This document shows positions 28,295-37,786 of a stretch of 64,000 bases of DNA, one piece after another (positions within the stretch are counted from its first letter, which is position 1; each line of letters opens with the position of its first letter). The notes under the pieces were generated by a model. It saw only the letters and a list, made by a program, of their open reading frames with translations. It had not been told where the DNA came from and did not search any database. The stretch is from Phocaeicola coprophilus (GTDB lineage: Bacteria; Bacteroidota; Bacteroidia; Bacteroidales; Bacteroidaceae). The DNA lies in assembly GCA_016900015.1 (NCBI GenBank), contig JACJJM010000010.1:1-64000 (forward strand), written 5' to 3'. The position numbers and the translations under genes are program-made.

Positions 28295-28391
28295 ATGTTT
28301 GTTTCTTGAAAAATGGCAGGATATGTTCTTTTTCGCCTGTTTGTGGCATGTTTTTCCATTGAAAGGGGAGCGAGAACAAGCATGGAGGGCC

Positions 28392-28610
28392 GACGGCCTG
28401 ACCTTCCTATCCGTCCGCGCACGGAGTCCTATCCGTCCTCGTCTACCCTCCTTTCCGTGGTCGGGCGGTGTTAAGGGGTTGCTGAGGCTTCCTCCGCGAC
28501 ATGCGCGACCTTTCGCGGAAACATGCGCTACTCAGGATGGAAACCTACGTAAGCTGCTATTGCAATTTACGTAAGTTTCCATCGTAATCTACGTATATTT
28601 CCTTAAGGGA
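28392..28610. repeat. Two adjoining 22-bp tandem arrays (CGGAAAGGA family locus 3 and a TACGTA family)
   Basis: First part: reverse-strand units end at 28413, 28435 and 28457 (22-bp period), reading CGGATAGGA, CGGATAGGA and CGGAAAGGAGG. Second part: units start at 28501 (ATGCGCGACC), 28523 (ATGCGCTACT), 28545 (CTACGTAAGC), 28567 (TTACGTAAGT) and 28589 (CTACGTATAT), again 22 bp apart. These occupy the gap between the pncB promoter and the 3' end of the TPR gene. No coding potential seen. Confidence 0.75.
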
Positions 28611-28691
28611 CATAAGCGGGCCTGAATAAGCAGGAATTCCTGGTGATTCTTGTGACTTGCTTATGAGAAGTCATACGAAACATTCGTTGGT

Positions 28692-30920
28692 TCAGGCTGG
28701 ACGGCTGCCATAGCGGAGCACGTCGGCCATGAGGGGCAGGTCGTCGGTCGGGATGCCTTGGCGAGCCAGTTCGTCACTGTCTTTCAGGAGGAGGTCGATG
28801 AATGCCTCCGTGTCTCCTTTCCTGCGGCATCCCTCCAGGTAGAGGGCTATGGCACGTTCGGTATGTCCCTGAGCCCATGCCGTATGGCCTGCATTGAGGC
28901 AATCCTGTACGTCCGGTTCGTCAGTATCCAGCAGCATGTCGTAGTACTTCTCGGCTTGTGCATACTTGCCTGTGATAAAGGAGCACCAGGCAATGCAACG
29001 TTTGGCACGCAAGGAGCCGGCATCTAGGTATTCCACTTTGAAGAAACGGGCGAAGGCATCATCGTAGAGTCCCATTTCCACTTCGCATTCGCCGGCTTGG
29101 AGCAGCAGTGGCAGGTTGTCAGGCTGCATTTCGAGTGCTTTGACATAGTAGGGCAGGGCGGCTTCCGGCTCTTTCATCAGCCGGTGGCATTGTGCCAGGT
29201 GGCGGATGGTCCACAGGGTGTCGGCCTTGCGCAAGTCGGCTTGGCGGTAGGCTTCGATGGCTTTGTGATAGTCTTTGTTCTTTTGGTAGCAGAAGCCCAG
29301 CTTCTGATAGAGTTCGGCATCTGTTTCTGTTTCCTGTGTCAAGGATTCAAACATGTGCATGGCTTCTGTGTAATATTCTTTGTAGAAAAGATATTCGGCC
29401 ACTTTGCGGCGTGCGTCGTTTTCGTGTAGAAGCGGGCGCAGGATGGAAGATTCCTGGAAATTGAGCTGGAGGGTTTCGAAAATGTCGGTGAATTCATGGC
29501 GGCGCGGATAGACCTTGAAGAATCGGTAGAGGTCCTGCAAATATTGTCGGCTGATGATGCCGGCCGTCGGTTGTTCCGCTTTGACCATTTCTGCTGCGTC
29601 TTGTGCCAGTTCGCTTTGTTCGTTCAAGTTTGCAGAGAACATTTCGCGTTGTTTTGCCGGGATGTTTTGCACGGTGAAGCAGAAGGAATATTTATCTGAG
29701 TTGCAGAAATAGGGGGATGACAGGATGCCTCTCACGATGAAGTTGCTCTTCTGTTCCTCTTCGGAAAACACTTGCAGGACTGCGCTGTGTTGAGGGTCGA
29801 ATGGGTAGAACCAGTTGCAGATGTTACGGAAGAATGGAAAAGTCTTCAGTTGCGCGAATGTGCTCATATAGACATCAATTCCTTCCATCTGCATGTTTCC
29901 CAATTCTTGCATTTTGTTTGTGAGGTTGGTGTTTTCTTCCCATTTTTTCCATTCCGGATTCTTGTCATTCAGGAATGATTCTTCATCGAGTTCGATGAAG
30001 TTGATTTTCGAGTTGCGCAGGTTGCGGCTGCTCTTGATGACTTCCGGGATGATTTCGTCGCGCATTTTGCGGTCTGCTTTCTTTGTTTCGCGTATGCGTA
30101 GGAGTTGGATTTGGATTTCAAGCAGGTTGCTTGTGAAGTTTGGCTGTTCCTGCAGGAGTTTCAGGCGGGCCAGTAATTCGGGCTCAATGGCCAGGCGGTC
30201 TTCATAATACAGGCAGGCGATGACAAGACCGACCAAGGCTCTTTGGTTCACTTGCAGGTCGCTGTGACTGTAGGCGTCAAACAGGAAGTGGAACTTGCGG
30301 GCATCGAACACTTGAAGCAATCCCATCGTTACGGCGCTGGTGAAAAGTGCCGTGTCGTTTGTCGGGATGAGCATGGACTGGAGAAATTTGCGTGCTTCTT
30401 CGAGTGTGTTCGCATCCCATAGGGACGAAGTCCATACTTTGCAGAACAAGGCATTTTGTGCTGATTCATGATTGCCGCGCAGTCTGTCCAGTTCGGTTTG
30501 GAGCTGGTCGCCTTGGTGGAGCAGGCGTGTCATGGCCATGTCTTCGGCGACGGTTTCGAGCTGGAGACGGTAGTCAGCCAGCGTGTGTGGATTTTGTTTT
30601 TGTTCGCGTCGTGTCGAGTAGAACAATTCAGATGAGACCAATTCATATTGTGCCACCATCAAACGTTCATTCAGGACACACGTTTGTCTCAGCAGGTCCG
30701 TGTATAGCCGGGCGCGTTGTGGGTCGCTTGCATTCTGCTTGAAGTATTGCAACATGTAGTGGTAAGCAGTCTGTATGCTTTCAAACTGTGTATGCAAGTC
30801 CCACTCGGGCACGTCTTTGACGAATGTGTTCAGCTCGTCGAGAGCCTGTTTTAGTTGCCGGTTGGCCAGCAGACGGGCAATGCTTTGGAAATGTTCGTTG
30901 ATTTGGGTAGCGTTGTTCAT
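28692..30920 (-). CDS. Large TPR-repeat protein
   Basis: A 742-residue, apparently cytoplasmic protein without signal or membrane segments. Helical repeats run through it, with recognisable TPRs in the C-terminal third: AELYQKLGFCYQKNKDYHKAIEAY (about 570-592), a unit around AALPYYVKALEMQPDNL, and EKYYDMLLDTDEPDVQDCLNAGHTAW. Likely a protein-protein scaffold; partners unknown. It is last in a minus-strand run after the substrate-binding lipoprotein and porin, 18 bp from the porin stop. Confidence 0.75.
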   Translation of the reverse strand: MNNATQINEHFQSIARLLANRQLKQALDELNTFVKDVPEWDLHTQFESIQTAYHYMLQYFKQNASDPQRARLYTDLLRQTCVLNERLMVAQYELVSSELFYSTRREQKQNPHTLADYRLQLETVAEDMAMTRLLHQGDQLQTELDRLRGNHESAQNALFCKVWTSSLWDANTLEEARKFLQSMLIPTNDTALFTSAVTMGLLQVFDARKFHFLFDAYSHSDLQVNQRALVGLVIACLYYEDRLAIEPELLARLKLLQEQPNFTSNLLEIQIQLLRIRETKKADRKMRDEIIPEVIKSSRNLRNSKINFIELDEESFLNDKNPEWKKWEENTNLTNKMQELGNMQMEGIDVYMSTFAQLKTFPFFRNICNWFYPFDPQHSAVLQVFSEEEQKSNFIVRGILSSPYFCNSDKYSFCFTVQNIPAKQREMFSANLNEQSELAQDAAEMVKAEQPTAGIISRQYLQDLYRFFKVYPRRHEFTDIFETLQLNFQESSILRPLLHENDARRKVAEYLFYKEYYTEAMHMFESLTQETETDAELYQKLGFCYQKNKDYHKAIEAYRQADLRKADTLWTIRHLAQCHRLMKEPEAALPYYVKALEMQPDNLPLLLQAGECEVEMGLYDDAFARFFKVEYLDAGSLRAKRCIAWCSFITGKYAQAEKYYDMLLDTDEPDVQDCLNAGHTAWAQGHTERAIALYLEGCRRKGDTEAFIDLLLKDSDELARQGIPTDDLPLMADVLRYGSRPA

Positions 30921-30938
30921 CGCGGGTTGGAGTATGGA

Positions 30939-32015
30939 TTAGAAACGTACATAGAGTTGGAGCATGGCAGTGTGGTAATTGTTTTTTGTGACACTGCGTA
31001 TCCCTTCATTGGAATATTCGGCATAGCTGCCGTCTGTGTAGGTGTATGTGGCTTGAATCATGAGGTTCTTCCACAATTTGTAGTTCAGTGCGACGTTGTA
31101 CAGGGAATTCTGCGTGTCGCTGGTTTTTTCGTCGCGGTAAACGTCCCACGAGGCATAAGCTTTCAGTTTCTTTACGATGGGGATACCCACAGTGACATAC
31201 CAAGCGTCGGCACGCTCTGCGGCGTATGTGTTTGTGGTCTTTCCGCCTTGCGAACTTGCATACTCTGCACGAAAGGTCCAGTCGCTTTCATATTTGATGC
31301 CGTAGGCCATGCGGTTCCGGTTGACTGTGATGTCGTTTTTGGTATATCGTCCGGTCCATCCGAACACACCGATTTGCAGGTCTTTTATCGGTGACACCCA
31401 GATGCCTCCGATGACATCTTTTTGTTTGTTTTCATCGGAGTGATTGATTCCTTGTCCGTTGTACACACCCACTTGGTAGTGCAGCCAGCGATGGTCTTCT
31501 GCCGGGAACAGGTCGCCCTGGATGACGATGCCCGCGTCGCGTCCTCCTGAAGAGTGTTCGCCCACACGGTCACTCATGCCCGCCAGTTTCTGCACCAGTT
31601 GTGAATAGTTGCCATATCCTATGTCCCATGGACTGTAAGGGTTTTCGAAAGTGAACACACGTTTCATCTGTCCGAACTTCACGCTGAATTCAGGGAATTT
31701 TTTCCATTCACCGTAGGCATCAAGGAGGCGTACGCCTTTGTCCACTCCTGGTGCGCCGCTGTATTCCATTTGTATGTAGTAGTTCCAGTCATGCAGGATG
31801 GTTCCTTTGACGTAGGCACGCACCATGCGTAAATCAAAGCCACCTCCGCTTTTGGATGTTTGGTCATTGGTATATTGGGCACGCCCGACTAAATATCCTC
31901 CAAATTGGGGGACGGTGGCGAAGTCTTTCAGTTTTTCTTTAAAAGTTTGTTGGGCACAAGCCGGCATTGTGATAAGTGCGGCCAGTATGGCTGTGCAAAG
32001 TGTTTTTTTGTTCAT
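30939..32015 (-). CDS. Phosphate-selective porin O/P family outer-membrane protein
   Basis: A 358-residue porin with a signal peptide (about 1-21, ending ACAQ). The barrel is OprO/OprP-like: GGYLVGRAQYTNDQTSKSGGGFDLRMVRAYVKG at about 38-70, KFGQMKRVFTFENPYSP, and a terminal aromatic residue (MLQLYVRF). OprP members pass phosphate or polyphosphate, but Bacteroidetes members vary and no specificity can be assigned. It lies between a solute-binding lipoprotein and a TPR gene, suggesting that porin and binding protein serve one substrate. Confidence 0.85.
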   Translation of the reverse strand: MNKKTLCTAILAALITMPACAQQTFKEKLKDFATVPQFGGYLVGRAQYTNDQTSKSGGGFDLRMVRAYVKGTILHDWNYYIQMEYSGAPGVDKGVRLLDAYGEWKKFPEFSVKFGQMKRVFTFENPYSPWDIGYGNYSQLVQKLAGMSDRVGEHSSGGRDAGIVIQGDLFPAEDHRWLHYQVGVYNGQGINHSDENKQKDVIGGIWVSPIKDLQIGVFGWTGRYTKNDITVNRNRMAYGIKYESDWTFRAEYASSQGGKTTNTYAAERADAWYVTVGIPIVKKLKAYASWDVYRDEKTSDTQNSLYNVALNYKLWKNLMIQATYTYTDGSYAEYSNEGIRSVTKNNYHTAMLQLYVRF

Positions 32016-32040
32016 TTTTATAGGAAGGTTAAGTTATAGG

Positions 32041-33000
32041 TTAGTCTTGCTTTAAGCTGTTGATAAGAGTCCGGTCTACGATGTCTCCTTTGTAGTTCTG
32101 AGGGATGAGTTCATATAGTTTCATCCATTTGGCCACAGAGTCTACGCTTGATTGGGGGATGGGGCGGGCTTTGTGAAATGTCGCAAGGCGGGCAGGAGCT
32201 TCCCATTGGGGGAAACCTATGCTGTCGGCCACTGCACGATACCACTCTTTGACAGGGCGTGTATTCAGATGTTCTACGGCAAGGTTATAGCCGGTGATAA
32301 GTTTGCGGATGGCATCCGCTTTCTTGTCCAAGGCCTGGCGGCTGAAAGCCGTCACCGTAGTGATTTCATTCATGTCGTTGAAGGAATACAGTTTGAGTGC
32401 ATGGCCCCTTACGGCTTGTGTGGAATAGGGTTCGCGGAATATGCCAGCGTCAATCTGTCCGTTGAGCAACATATCCAAGCGTACATAGTCATTGTCTATT
32501 TCCGGTTTGCCCAAATCGTCGTTGGTCAGGCCTGCCAGGCGGATGATTCGGTCGGCCAGGTAATCGGAAGCTGTGTAGCTTTCCACGGCCAATGTCTTAT
32601 CTTTTAAGAGCTGGTAACCAAGAATTGTCGAGTCTGGAGTACCGAGCAGATAGAAACAGCCTTCATTGCCCATGACTGGATAGATTTTGTTGCCGTGTGC
32701 CGACATGCGCAGAGCGTCAGTCAGGTCGAAGATGCAACCGTCAAGTTTGCCAGCACGATAGAGGGTGTCACACTGTTGTCTGGATTCCATTCGTTGGAAT
32801 GAGATGATGACTTGCAAGGAGTCAAGATAGCCTTGTGTGTATGCCAGATAATAAGGAAACATATCGCTTGACGGGAAGTAACCGATGATGAGGTCTGGCT
32901 TCACGACGGTCGGTTGTTTTTTGTGAAACAATCCGCAGGACGAAAAGACTGTGAATATCAAGCAGAAGCCGAATGCGATTAGGAGATTCTTCTGTTTCAT
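32041..33000 (-). CDS. ABC-type substrate-binding lipoprotein (NMT1/SsuA-like), orphan
   Basis: A 319-residue protein starting at 33000 (MKQKNLLIAFGFCLIF) with a lipobox ending FSSC (Cys22). The fold is periplasmic binding protein type II of the NitT/TauT/NMT1 kind: LIIGYFPSSDMFPYYLAYTQGYLD and DYVRLDMLLNGQIDAGIFREPY. Such proteins bind sulfonates, nitrate or thiamine precursors; specificity is unknown. No permease or ATPase gene is adjacent, which is odd for a transporter component. A TTACTTTG element ends 5 bp before the ATG, so the transcript may be nearly leaderless. Confidence 0.8.
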   Translation of the reverse strand: MKQKNLLIAFGFCLIFTVFSSCGLFHKKQPTVVKPDLIIGYFPSSDMFPYYLAYTQGYLDSLQVIISFQRMESRQQCDTLYRAGKLDGCIFDLTDALRMSAHGNKIYPVMGNEGCFYLLGTPDSTILGYQLLKDKTLAVESYTASDYLADRIIRLAGLTNDDLGKPEIDNDYVRLDMLLNGQIDAGIFREPYSTQAVRGHALKLYSFNDMNEITTVTAFSRQALDKKADAIRKLITGYNLAVEHLNTRPVKEWYRAVADSIGFPQWEAPARLATFHKARPIPQSSVDSVAKWMKLYELIPQNYKGDIVDRTLINSLKQD

Positions 33001-33024
33001 GAATGCAAAGTAATGAATAAAAAG

Positions 33025-33057
33025 AAAAAGACCAGTCCTTCGGGGAGATGGTCTTTT
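33025..33057. terminator. Bidirectional terminator between pgk and the lipoprotein gene
   Basis: AAAAAGACCA (33025-33034) pairs with TGGTCTTTTT (33048-33057). On the minus strand it ends the pgk transcript. Confidence 0.85.
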
Positions 33058-33080
33058 TCCTCTATTTGGTAAATGATGAG

Positions 33081-34337
33081 TTAGCCTTTGATAGCAGCAA
33101 TGCCCGGCAATACTTTGCCTTCGATAGCTTCCAGCAATGCACCGCCACCCGTGGAGACGTAAGAAACACCGCTTGCCAAGCCGAACTTGTTGACACAAGC
33201 CACAGAGTCACCTCCACCGACGAGTGAGAAAGCGCCGTTCTTGGTTGCTTCTACGATGGCTTCACCCACAGCACGTGAACCATGAGAGAAGTTGTCGAAT
33301 TCGAAGACGCCGGTCGGACCATTCCACAGGATAGTCTTCGAACCTTTGATTACGTTGGCAAACAATTCTTCGGAAGCCGGACCGATGTCCATGCCTTCCC
33401 ATCCGTCAGGAATGTCATTGGAAGGAACGATTTTTGTGTTGGCGTCGTTAGAGAAAGCATCGCCGATTTTGGAATCAGTAGCCAATACGAGGTTGACATT
33501 GTTGTCTTTGGCTTTCTTCATGATGTCAAGAGCCAAGTCGAGCTTGTCGTCTTCGCAGATGGAAGTACCGATTTTGCCACCCATGGCTTTCATGAAAGTG
33601 TAAGTCATGCCACCGGCCAGGATAAGGTTGTCCACCTTGGTCAGCAGGTTTTCGATGATTTCAATTTTTGTAGAGACTTTCGAGCCGCCCATGATGGCAG
33701 TGAACGGGCGTTTGATGTCATTCATCACGCGGTCTACGGCTTTCACTTCCTTTTCCATCAAGTAGCCGAACATCTTGTGGTCAGCGTCGAAGTAATCAGC
33801 GATAAGGGCTGTGGAAGCGTGTGCGCGGTGAGCCGTGCCGAATGCGTCGTTCACATAGCAGTCAGCGTAGGAAGCCAACACTTTGGTAAATTCTTTCTGG
33901 CTGGCTTTTACTGCTTTCTTGGCTGCTGCTTTTTCCTCGTCGGAAGCATCTTCGGCCAAGCCGCGAGGTTTGCCTTCTTCTTCTGCATAGAAACGCAGGT
34001 TCTCGAGCAATACGGCCTCGCCCGGTTTCAGAGAAGCCACGATGTCCTGAGCTTTCTGGCAGTCGTCTGCGAATTTGACATCGACGCCCAGGAGTTCAGA
34101 CACGTGCGAAAGGATATGTTTCAAAGAATATTTTGGGTCGGGATTCTTTTTGGGACGTCCCATGTGGGAAGCGATAATCAGGATGCCGCCGTCAGCAATA
34201 ATTTTTTTCAACGTAGGCATGGCTGCGCGGATGCGGGTATCGTCTGTGATGTGGAAGTTCTCGTCCAAGGGGACGTTGAAGTCTACACGAACAAATGCCT
34301 TCTTACCGGCAAAATTGAAGTTGTCAATAGTTTGCAT
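33081..34337 (-). CDS. pgk: Phosphoglycerate kinase
   Basis: A 418-residue glycolytic enzyme transferring phosphate between 1,3-bisphosphoglycerate and ADP. Family landmarks: [17 protein letters not shown] near the start, [34 protein letters not shown], and [15 protein letters not shown] plus [15 protein letters not shown] toward the C-terminus. Length is normal for bacterial Pgk with a small internal charged insertion (about 125-145). It has its own -7 element and a terminator, so it is a single-gene unit. Confidence 0.98.
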   Translation of the reverse strand: MQTIDNFNFAGKKAFVRVDFNVPLDENFHITDDTRIRAAMPTLKKIIADGGILIIASHMGRPKKNPDPKYSLKHILSHVSELLGVDVKFADDCQKAQDIVASLKPGEAVLLENLRFYAEEEGKPRGLAEDASDEEKAAAKKAVKASQKEFTKVLASYADCYVNDAFGTAHRAHASTALIADYFDADHKMFGYLMEKEVKAVDRVMNDIKRPFTAIMGGSKVSTKIEIIENLLTKVDNLILAGGMTYTFMKAMGGKIGTSICEDDKLDLALDIMKKAKDNNVNLVLATDSKIGDAFSNDANTKIVPSNDIPDGWEGMDIGPASEELFANVIKGSKTILWNGPTGVFEFDNFSHGSRAVGEAIVEATKNGAFSLVGGGDSVACVNKFGLASGVSYVSTGGGALLEAIEGKVLPGIAAIKG

Positions 34338-34392
34338 AGTGTTTTCGTTTTATGTTATGATGAATTAATGCCTAAGTATGCTTTCGCGAGCA

Positions 34393-34400
34393 CAAAGTTA
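34393..34400 (-). promoter_or_regulatory. -7 element of pgk
   Basis: Minus strand TAACTTTG, about 56 bp before the pgk start. No clear -33 seen. Confidence 0.45.
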
Positions 34401-34447
34401 TGAATTTTATGTTTTCCTTGCGCCTTTCCGCTTATATAATTGTGGGC

Positions 34448-35131
34448 TTATGCCTCTGTGTTGATGTCAGTTTCTTTTGCCAGGCGCAGCTTATGTTCCT
34501 TTTTGTAATGCTTGCATAGCAATCGTAAGCCACATTGTTCGCATTTCGGGTTGCGTGCCGTGCAGGTGTAACGTCCGTGCAGGATGAGCCAGTGGTGGGC
34601 TGTGGGGATGGTCTCAGGAGGGATGTTTTTGGTCAGCTCTTTCTCCACGCTTAGCGGGGTGGTGCAACGGTCGGTCACCAGGCCGAGACGATGGCTCACG
34701 CGGAACACGTGGGTGTCGACGGCCATTGTCGCTTTGTTGAACACCACGGCTTGGATGACATTGGCTGTCTTGCGTCCCACGCCGGGCAGTTTGACCAGGT
34801 CGTCCAGGTTGTCAGGCACTTGGCTGTGGAAGTCTTTGACCAGCATTTGTGCCATGCCGACGAGGTGTTTGGCCTTGTTGTTCGGATAGGACACGCTGCG
34901 CACGTATTCGAAGACGGCCTCAGGGGTGGCCGCCGCCAGCACTTCCGGGGTGGGATAGGCTTCAAAGAGGGCCGGGGTTATCATGTTGACACGCTTGTCC
35001 GTACATTGTGCCGAGAGGATGACGGCGATGAGGAGCTCATAGGGGTTGTTGTAGTGTAGTTCAGTTTCAGCCACAGGGATGGCTTCTTTGAAATAGGCCA
35101 TCACTTGGGCATATAACTCTGTTTTTTTCAT
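34448..35131 (-). CDS. nth: Endonuclease III (DNA base excision glycosylase/AP lyase)
   Basis: A 227-residue DNA repair enzyme that removes oxidised pyrimidines. The helix-hairpin-helix LPGVGRKTANVI contains catalytic Lys121; catalytic Asp139 is in AVDTHVFR. The iron-sulfur loop is complete: Cys190, Cys197, Cys200 and Cys206 with the standard 6-2-5 spacing. The start overlaps the end of the upstream MFS gene by 4 bp, so translation is likely coupled. Confidence 0.97.
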   Translation of the reverse strand: MKKTELYAQVMAYFKEAIPVAETELHYNNPYELLIAVILSAQCTDKRVNMITPALFEAYPTPEVLAAATPEAVFEYVRSVSYPNNKAKHLVGMAQMLVKDFHSQVPDNLDDLVKLPGVGRKTANVIQAVVFNKATMAVDTHVFRVSHRLGLVTDRCTTPLSVEKELTKNIPPETIPTAHHWLILHGRYTCTARNPKCEQCGLRLLCKHYKKEHKLRLAKETDINTEA

Positions 35132-36324
35132 CTGACTTTATTGCGATTGAAGTGTGGAGTGACTTTGATGCGGAAATAGAACATGGAGAGCACAGTGAGC
35201 AGGGCGCCAAACAAGTAGGCATACTGGAAACTGCTCACGTGGGCGATATAGCCTCCTGCCACCATGCCCAGGCCGATGCCGACATCCCAAGAGGTCAGGT
35301 AAGTGGATGTGGCTGTGCCGCGTTGGCTGTTGGGGGCCAGGTTGACAAACAGTGTGTTGAAGGCTGGGAACATGGTGCCGAAACCGATGCCCAGAAAGAG
35401 GGCTATGCCGAAAAACAGATAGCTGGCACCTGTCGGACTCCATCTGTTGATGTTTTCACATGCGGCCAAGAGGAAGAAACACACGATGACGACATAGATG
35501 CCGGCGTCGATGACTTCGATGATGCGGCCGCGGTCGACCATGCGTCCGGAAAACATGCGTGAGATGGCAATGCCCGCAGCCATGAAAGTGAAGAAAAAGC
35601 CCGTCTCCACATTCAGCCCGATCTCCAAGGCGTACATGGCCACGTAGTTTGTCGTCATGCCGTAGGGGATGGAGAGAAGCAGCAAGGCGAGTCCGGCCGG
35701 AAGACCTTTCACCAGGATGAAGCGGTCGAGCGAGATGGGTTCGCGCTTGACAGGGGCTTTGTAGGGAGTTTTCACCATCGTGGCCATGAGGAACCCCAAG
35801 GCGCTTGAGGCGAGCGAACAGGTGAAGATGAACGTGAAGGAAGCACCGGCACTGTGGGTGAACAGCCCGGCCATCGGACCGATGGACATGGCGATGTTGT
35901 TGGACAGGCCGTAATAGCCCAAGCCCTCACCGCGTCGTGACGACGGCATGATGTCGATGACGATCGTGTTGCCGCTCACGCTCACCATGCCGAAGGCTAA
36001 GCCGTGGATGACACGGAATATAATAAATAAGGTGAGGGCACCGGCCACGATGTAGCCTGCAAACATGGTGGTGAACACGAAGTAGGCCAACAGGTAGAGG
36101 GGCTTGCGGGCAAAAGTGTCGATGAGATAGCCCGAGAAGGGACGGATGCAGAGAGAAGCGACCGTGTAACACGCCAAAATCACGCCGATGCCTGACTCAT
36201 TGACTTTGAAGATTTCTTTCAGGTAGAAAGGCAACACCGGCATCAGGAACCAAAATCCGAAAAACAGCAGGAAGTTGGCTGCCAGGATGAAGTAAAAGCT
36301 CGGGGTGAATAGTTTGTCTTTCAT
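35128..36324 (-). CDS. MFS family transporter
   Basis: A 398-residue inner-membrane protein with 12 predicted helices. The start at 36324 (MKDKLFTPSFYFILAANF) is preferred over an ATG 24 bp upstream, since a run of eight G lies between. MFS landmarks: SGYLIDTFARKP in the loop between helices 2 and 3 and FSGRMVDRGR in the matching second half. Probably a drug or metabolite exporter; the substrate is not evident. Sits between pheS and nth on the minus strand. Confidence 0.88.
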   Translation of the reverse strand: MKDKLFTPSFYFILAANFLLFFGFWFLMPVLPFYLKEIFKVNESGIGVILACYTVASLCIRPFSGYLIDTFARKPLYLLAYFVFTTMFAGYIVAGALTLFIIFRVIHGLAFGMVSVSGNTIVIDIMPSSRRGEGLGYYGLSNNIAMSIGPMAGLFTHSAGASFTFIFTCSLASSALGFLMATMVKTPYKAPVKREPISLDRFILVKGLPAGLALLLLSIPYGMTTNYVAMYALEIGLNVETGFFFTFMAAGIAISRMFSGRMVDRGRIIEVIDAGIYVVIVCFFLLAACENINRWSPTGASYLFFGIALFLGIGFGTMFPAFNTLFVNLAPNSQRGTATSTYLTSWDVGIGLGMVAGGYIAHVSSFQYAYLFGALLTVLSMFYFRIKVTPHFNRNKVR

Positions 36325-36429
36325 GAGGACGGGGGGGGGAGACAACAAATCCGACGGTCGGCAGGGGCAGAGCCTGATGGGCTTTTGCCTTTCTCCTTTG
36401 CCGCCCGTCGGTTGGAAAAATTATAAGAT

Positions 36430-37464
36430 TCAGTTGGCCGCCTCAAATTCTCTCAGGAAACGGGTGTCGTTTTCGGAGAACATGCGGAGGTCTTTCACTT
36501 GATATTTCAGGTTGGTGATGCGTTCAATGCCCATACCCAAGGCATAGCCGCTGTAGACACGGCTGTCGATGCCGCAGGCTTCCAGCACATTGGGGTCCAC
36601 CATGCCACAACCCAGGATTTCCACCCAACCTGTGCCTTTGCAGAAAGGACAGCCTTTTCCGCCGCAGATGTTGCAGCTGATGTCCATCTCAGCACTGGGT
36701 TCCGTGAAGGGGAAATAGGAAGGGCGCAGACGTATCTTCGTCTCGCTGCCGAACATTTCGCGGGCAAAAAGCAGCAGGACCTGTTTCAAATCGGTGAATG
36801 ACACGCCCTTGTCGATATATAGGGCTTCCACCTGGTGGAAGAAGCAGTGGGCGCGATAGCTGATGGCTTCGTTGCGGTAGACACGGCCCGGGCAAATGAT
36901 GCGGATGGGGAGCTGTTCGCGTTCCATCGTGCGCACTTGCACGGAGCTGGTGTGCGAACGCAGGATGATGTTGCGTGTGACATCGTCCGGGTTCACTTCG
37001 ACGAAAAACGTGTCCTGCATGTCGCGGGCCGGATGGTCTGCCGCGAAGTTCAGTTTGGTGTAGACGTGCAGGTCATCTTCCACCTCCGGTCCGTCGGCGA
37101 TGTTGAATCCCATGCGGGCGAAGATGTCGATAATTTCATCCTTCACGATGGAAAGCGGGTGGCGCGTGCCCAGTCCGATGGGATAGGCCGTGCGTGTCAA
37201 GTCCAGTTCGTCGCGGCCGTGGTCCTGGCTCTCGAAAGCTTCTTTCAATGCAGCGATGCGCTCCTGGGCGCGTTGCTTCAGTTCGTTGAGCTTTATGCCC
37301 ACCTCTTTCTTGTGCTCCGCGGGCACGTTCCGGAAGTCTGCCATCAGTTCGTTGATGGCGCCCTTCTTACTGAGGTATTTGATACGCAGCGCTTCCAGTT
37401 CCTCCGCGCTGTCGGCCTTCATGGCCTCCACCTCCGACAGGAGTTGTTCAATCTTTGCTATCAT
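36430..37464 (-). CDS. pheS: Phenylalanyl-tRNA synthetase alpha subunit
   Basis: A 344-residue subunit of the alpha2-beta2 enzyme that charges tRNA-Phe. N-terminal coiled-coil (1-90), then class II motifs: motif 2 around GRVYRNEAISYRAHCFFHQVEALY, and motif 3 GYALGMGIERITNLKY near the C-terminus. A Cys-rich CNICGGKGCPFCKGTGW loop is typical of Bacteroidetes PheS. pheT is not nearby, which is common in this phylum. First gene of the pheS-MFS-nth minus-strand run. Confidence 0.97.
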   Translation of the reverse strand: MIAKIEQLLSEVEAMKADSAEELEALRIKYLSKKGAINELMADFRNVPAEHKKEVGIKLNELKQRAQERIAALKEAFESQDHGRDELDLTRTAYPIGLGTRHPLSIVKDEIIDIFARMGFNIADGPEVEDDLHVYTKLNFAADHPARDMQDTFFVEVNPDDVTRNIILRSHTSSVQVRTMEREQLPIRIICPGRVYRNEAISYRAHCFFHQVEALYIDKGVSFTDLKQVLLLFAREMFGSETKIRLRPSYFPFTEPSAEMDISCNICGGKGCPFCKGTGWVEILGCGMVDPNVLEACGIDSRVYSGYALGMGIERITNLKYQVKDLRMFSENDTRFLREFEAAN

Positions 37465-37506
37465 GTATCGTGTCTTTTTTAGTTATTCGATGCGTAAAAA
37501 TCGTTG

Positions 37507-37514
37507 CAAAGTTA
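37507..37514 (-). promoter_or_regulatory. -7 element of pheS
   Basis: Minus strand TAACTTTG, about 43 bp before the pheS start. No clear -33. Confidence 0.45.
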
Positions 37515-37566
37515 ATCATTTATGCGATACAGTCGCATGCACTGATTGAAATATGTCCCATCAGAG

Positions 37567-37713
37567 GGCCTTAGAAGGCGGCCGGGAGCGGAAAGGAGGG
37601 TAGCCGGGGACGGAAAGGAGTCCGTGGTCGGGCGGAAAGGAAGGCTGGCGGGAGCGGAAAGGAGGGGTGGATGAGGCCTCTTCCGAGAGGGCGGAAAGGA
37701 GGCTGCGGACGCA
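37567..37713 (+). repeat. 22-bp tandem array, CGGAAAGGA family (locus 4)
   Basis: Heads CGGAAAGGA occur at 37589, 37611, 37633 and 37655, exactly 22 bp apart, and again at 37692, after a partial 15-bp unit. A fainter unit starts at 37567. This is the cleanest copy of the family. It occupies the gap between the pheS promoter and the 3' end of the MATE gene. Confidence 0.85.
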
Positions 37714-37786
37714 CAGGGTACCCGTCATGACGACTGCTAAGGGCTTCCGGTTTGACGCCTTCTTTTCCTGACTGCTTGCGGATTGT

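Noticed and set aside
28260-28379. 40-residue extension of pncB
   Set aside because: The -7 element at 28287-28294 lies inside it and the family begins at MIIKSILDTDLYK.
37567-37713. Regular repeats as a CRISPR array
   Set aside because: The period is 22 bp with diverged contiguous units and no unique spacers of 30 bp or more; no cas genes are in the window.
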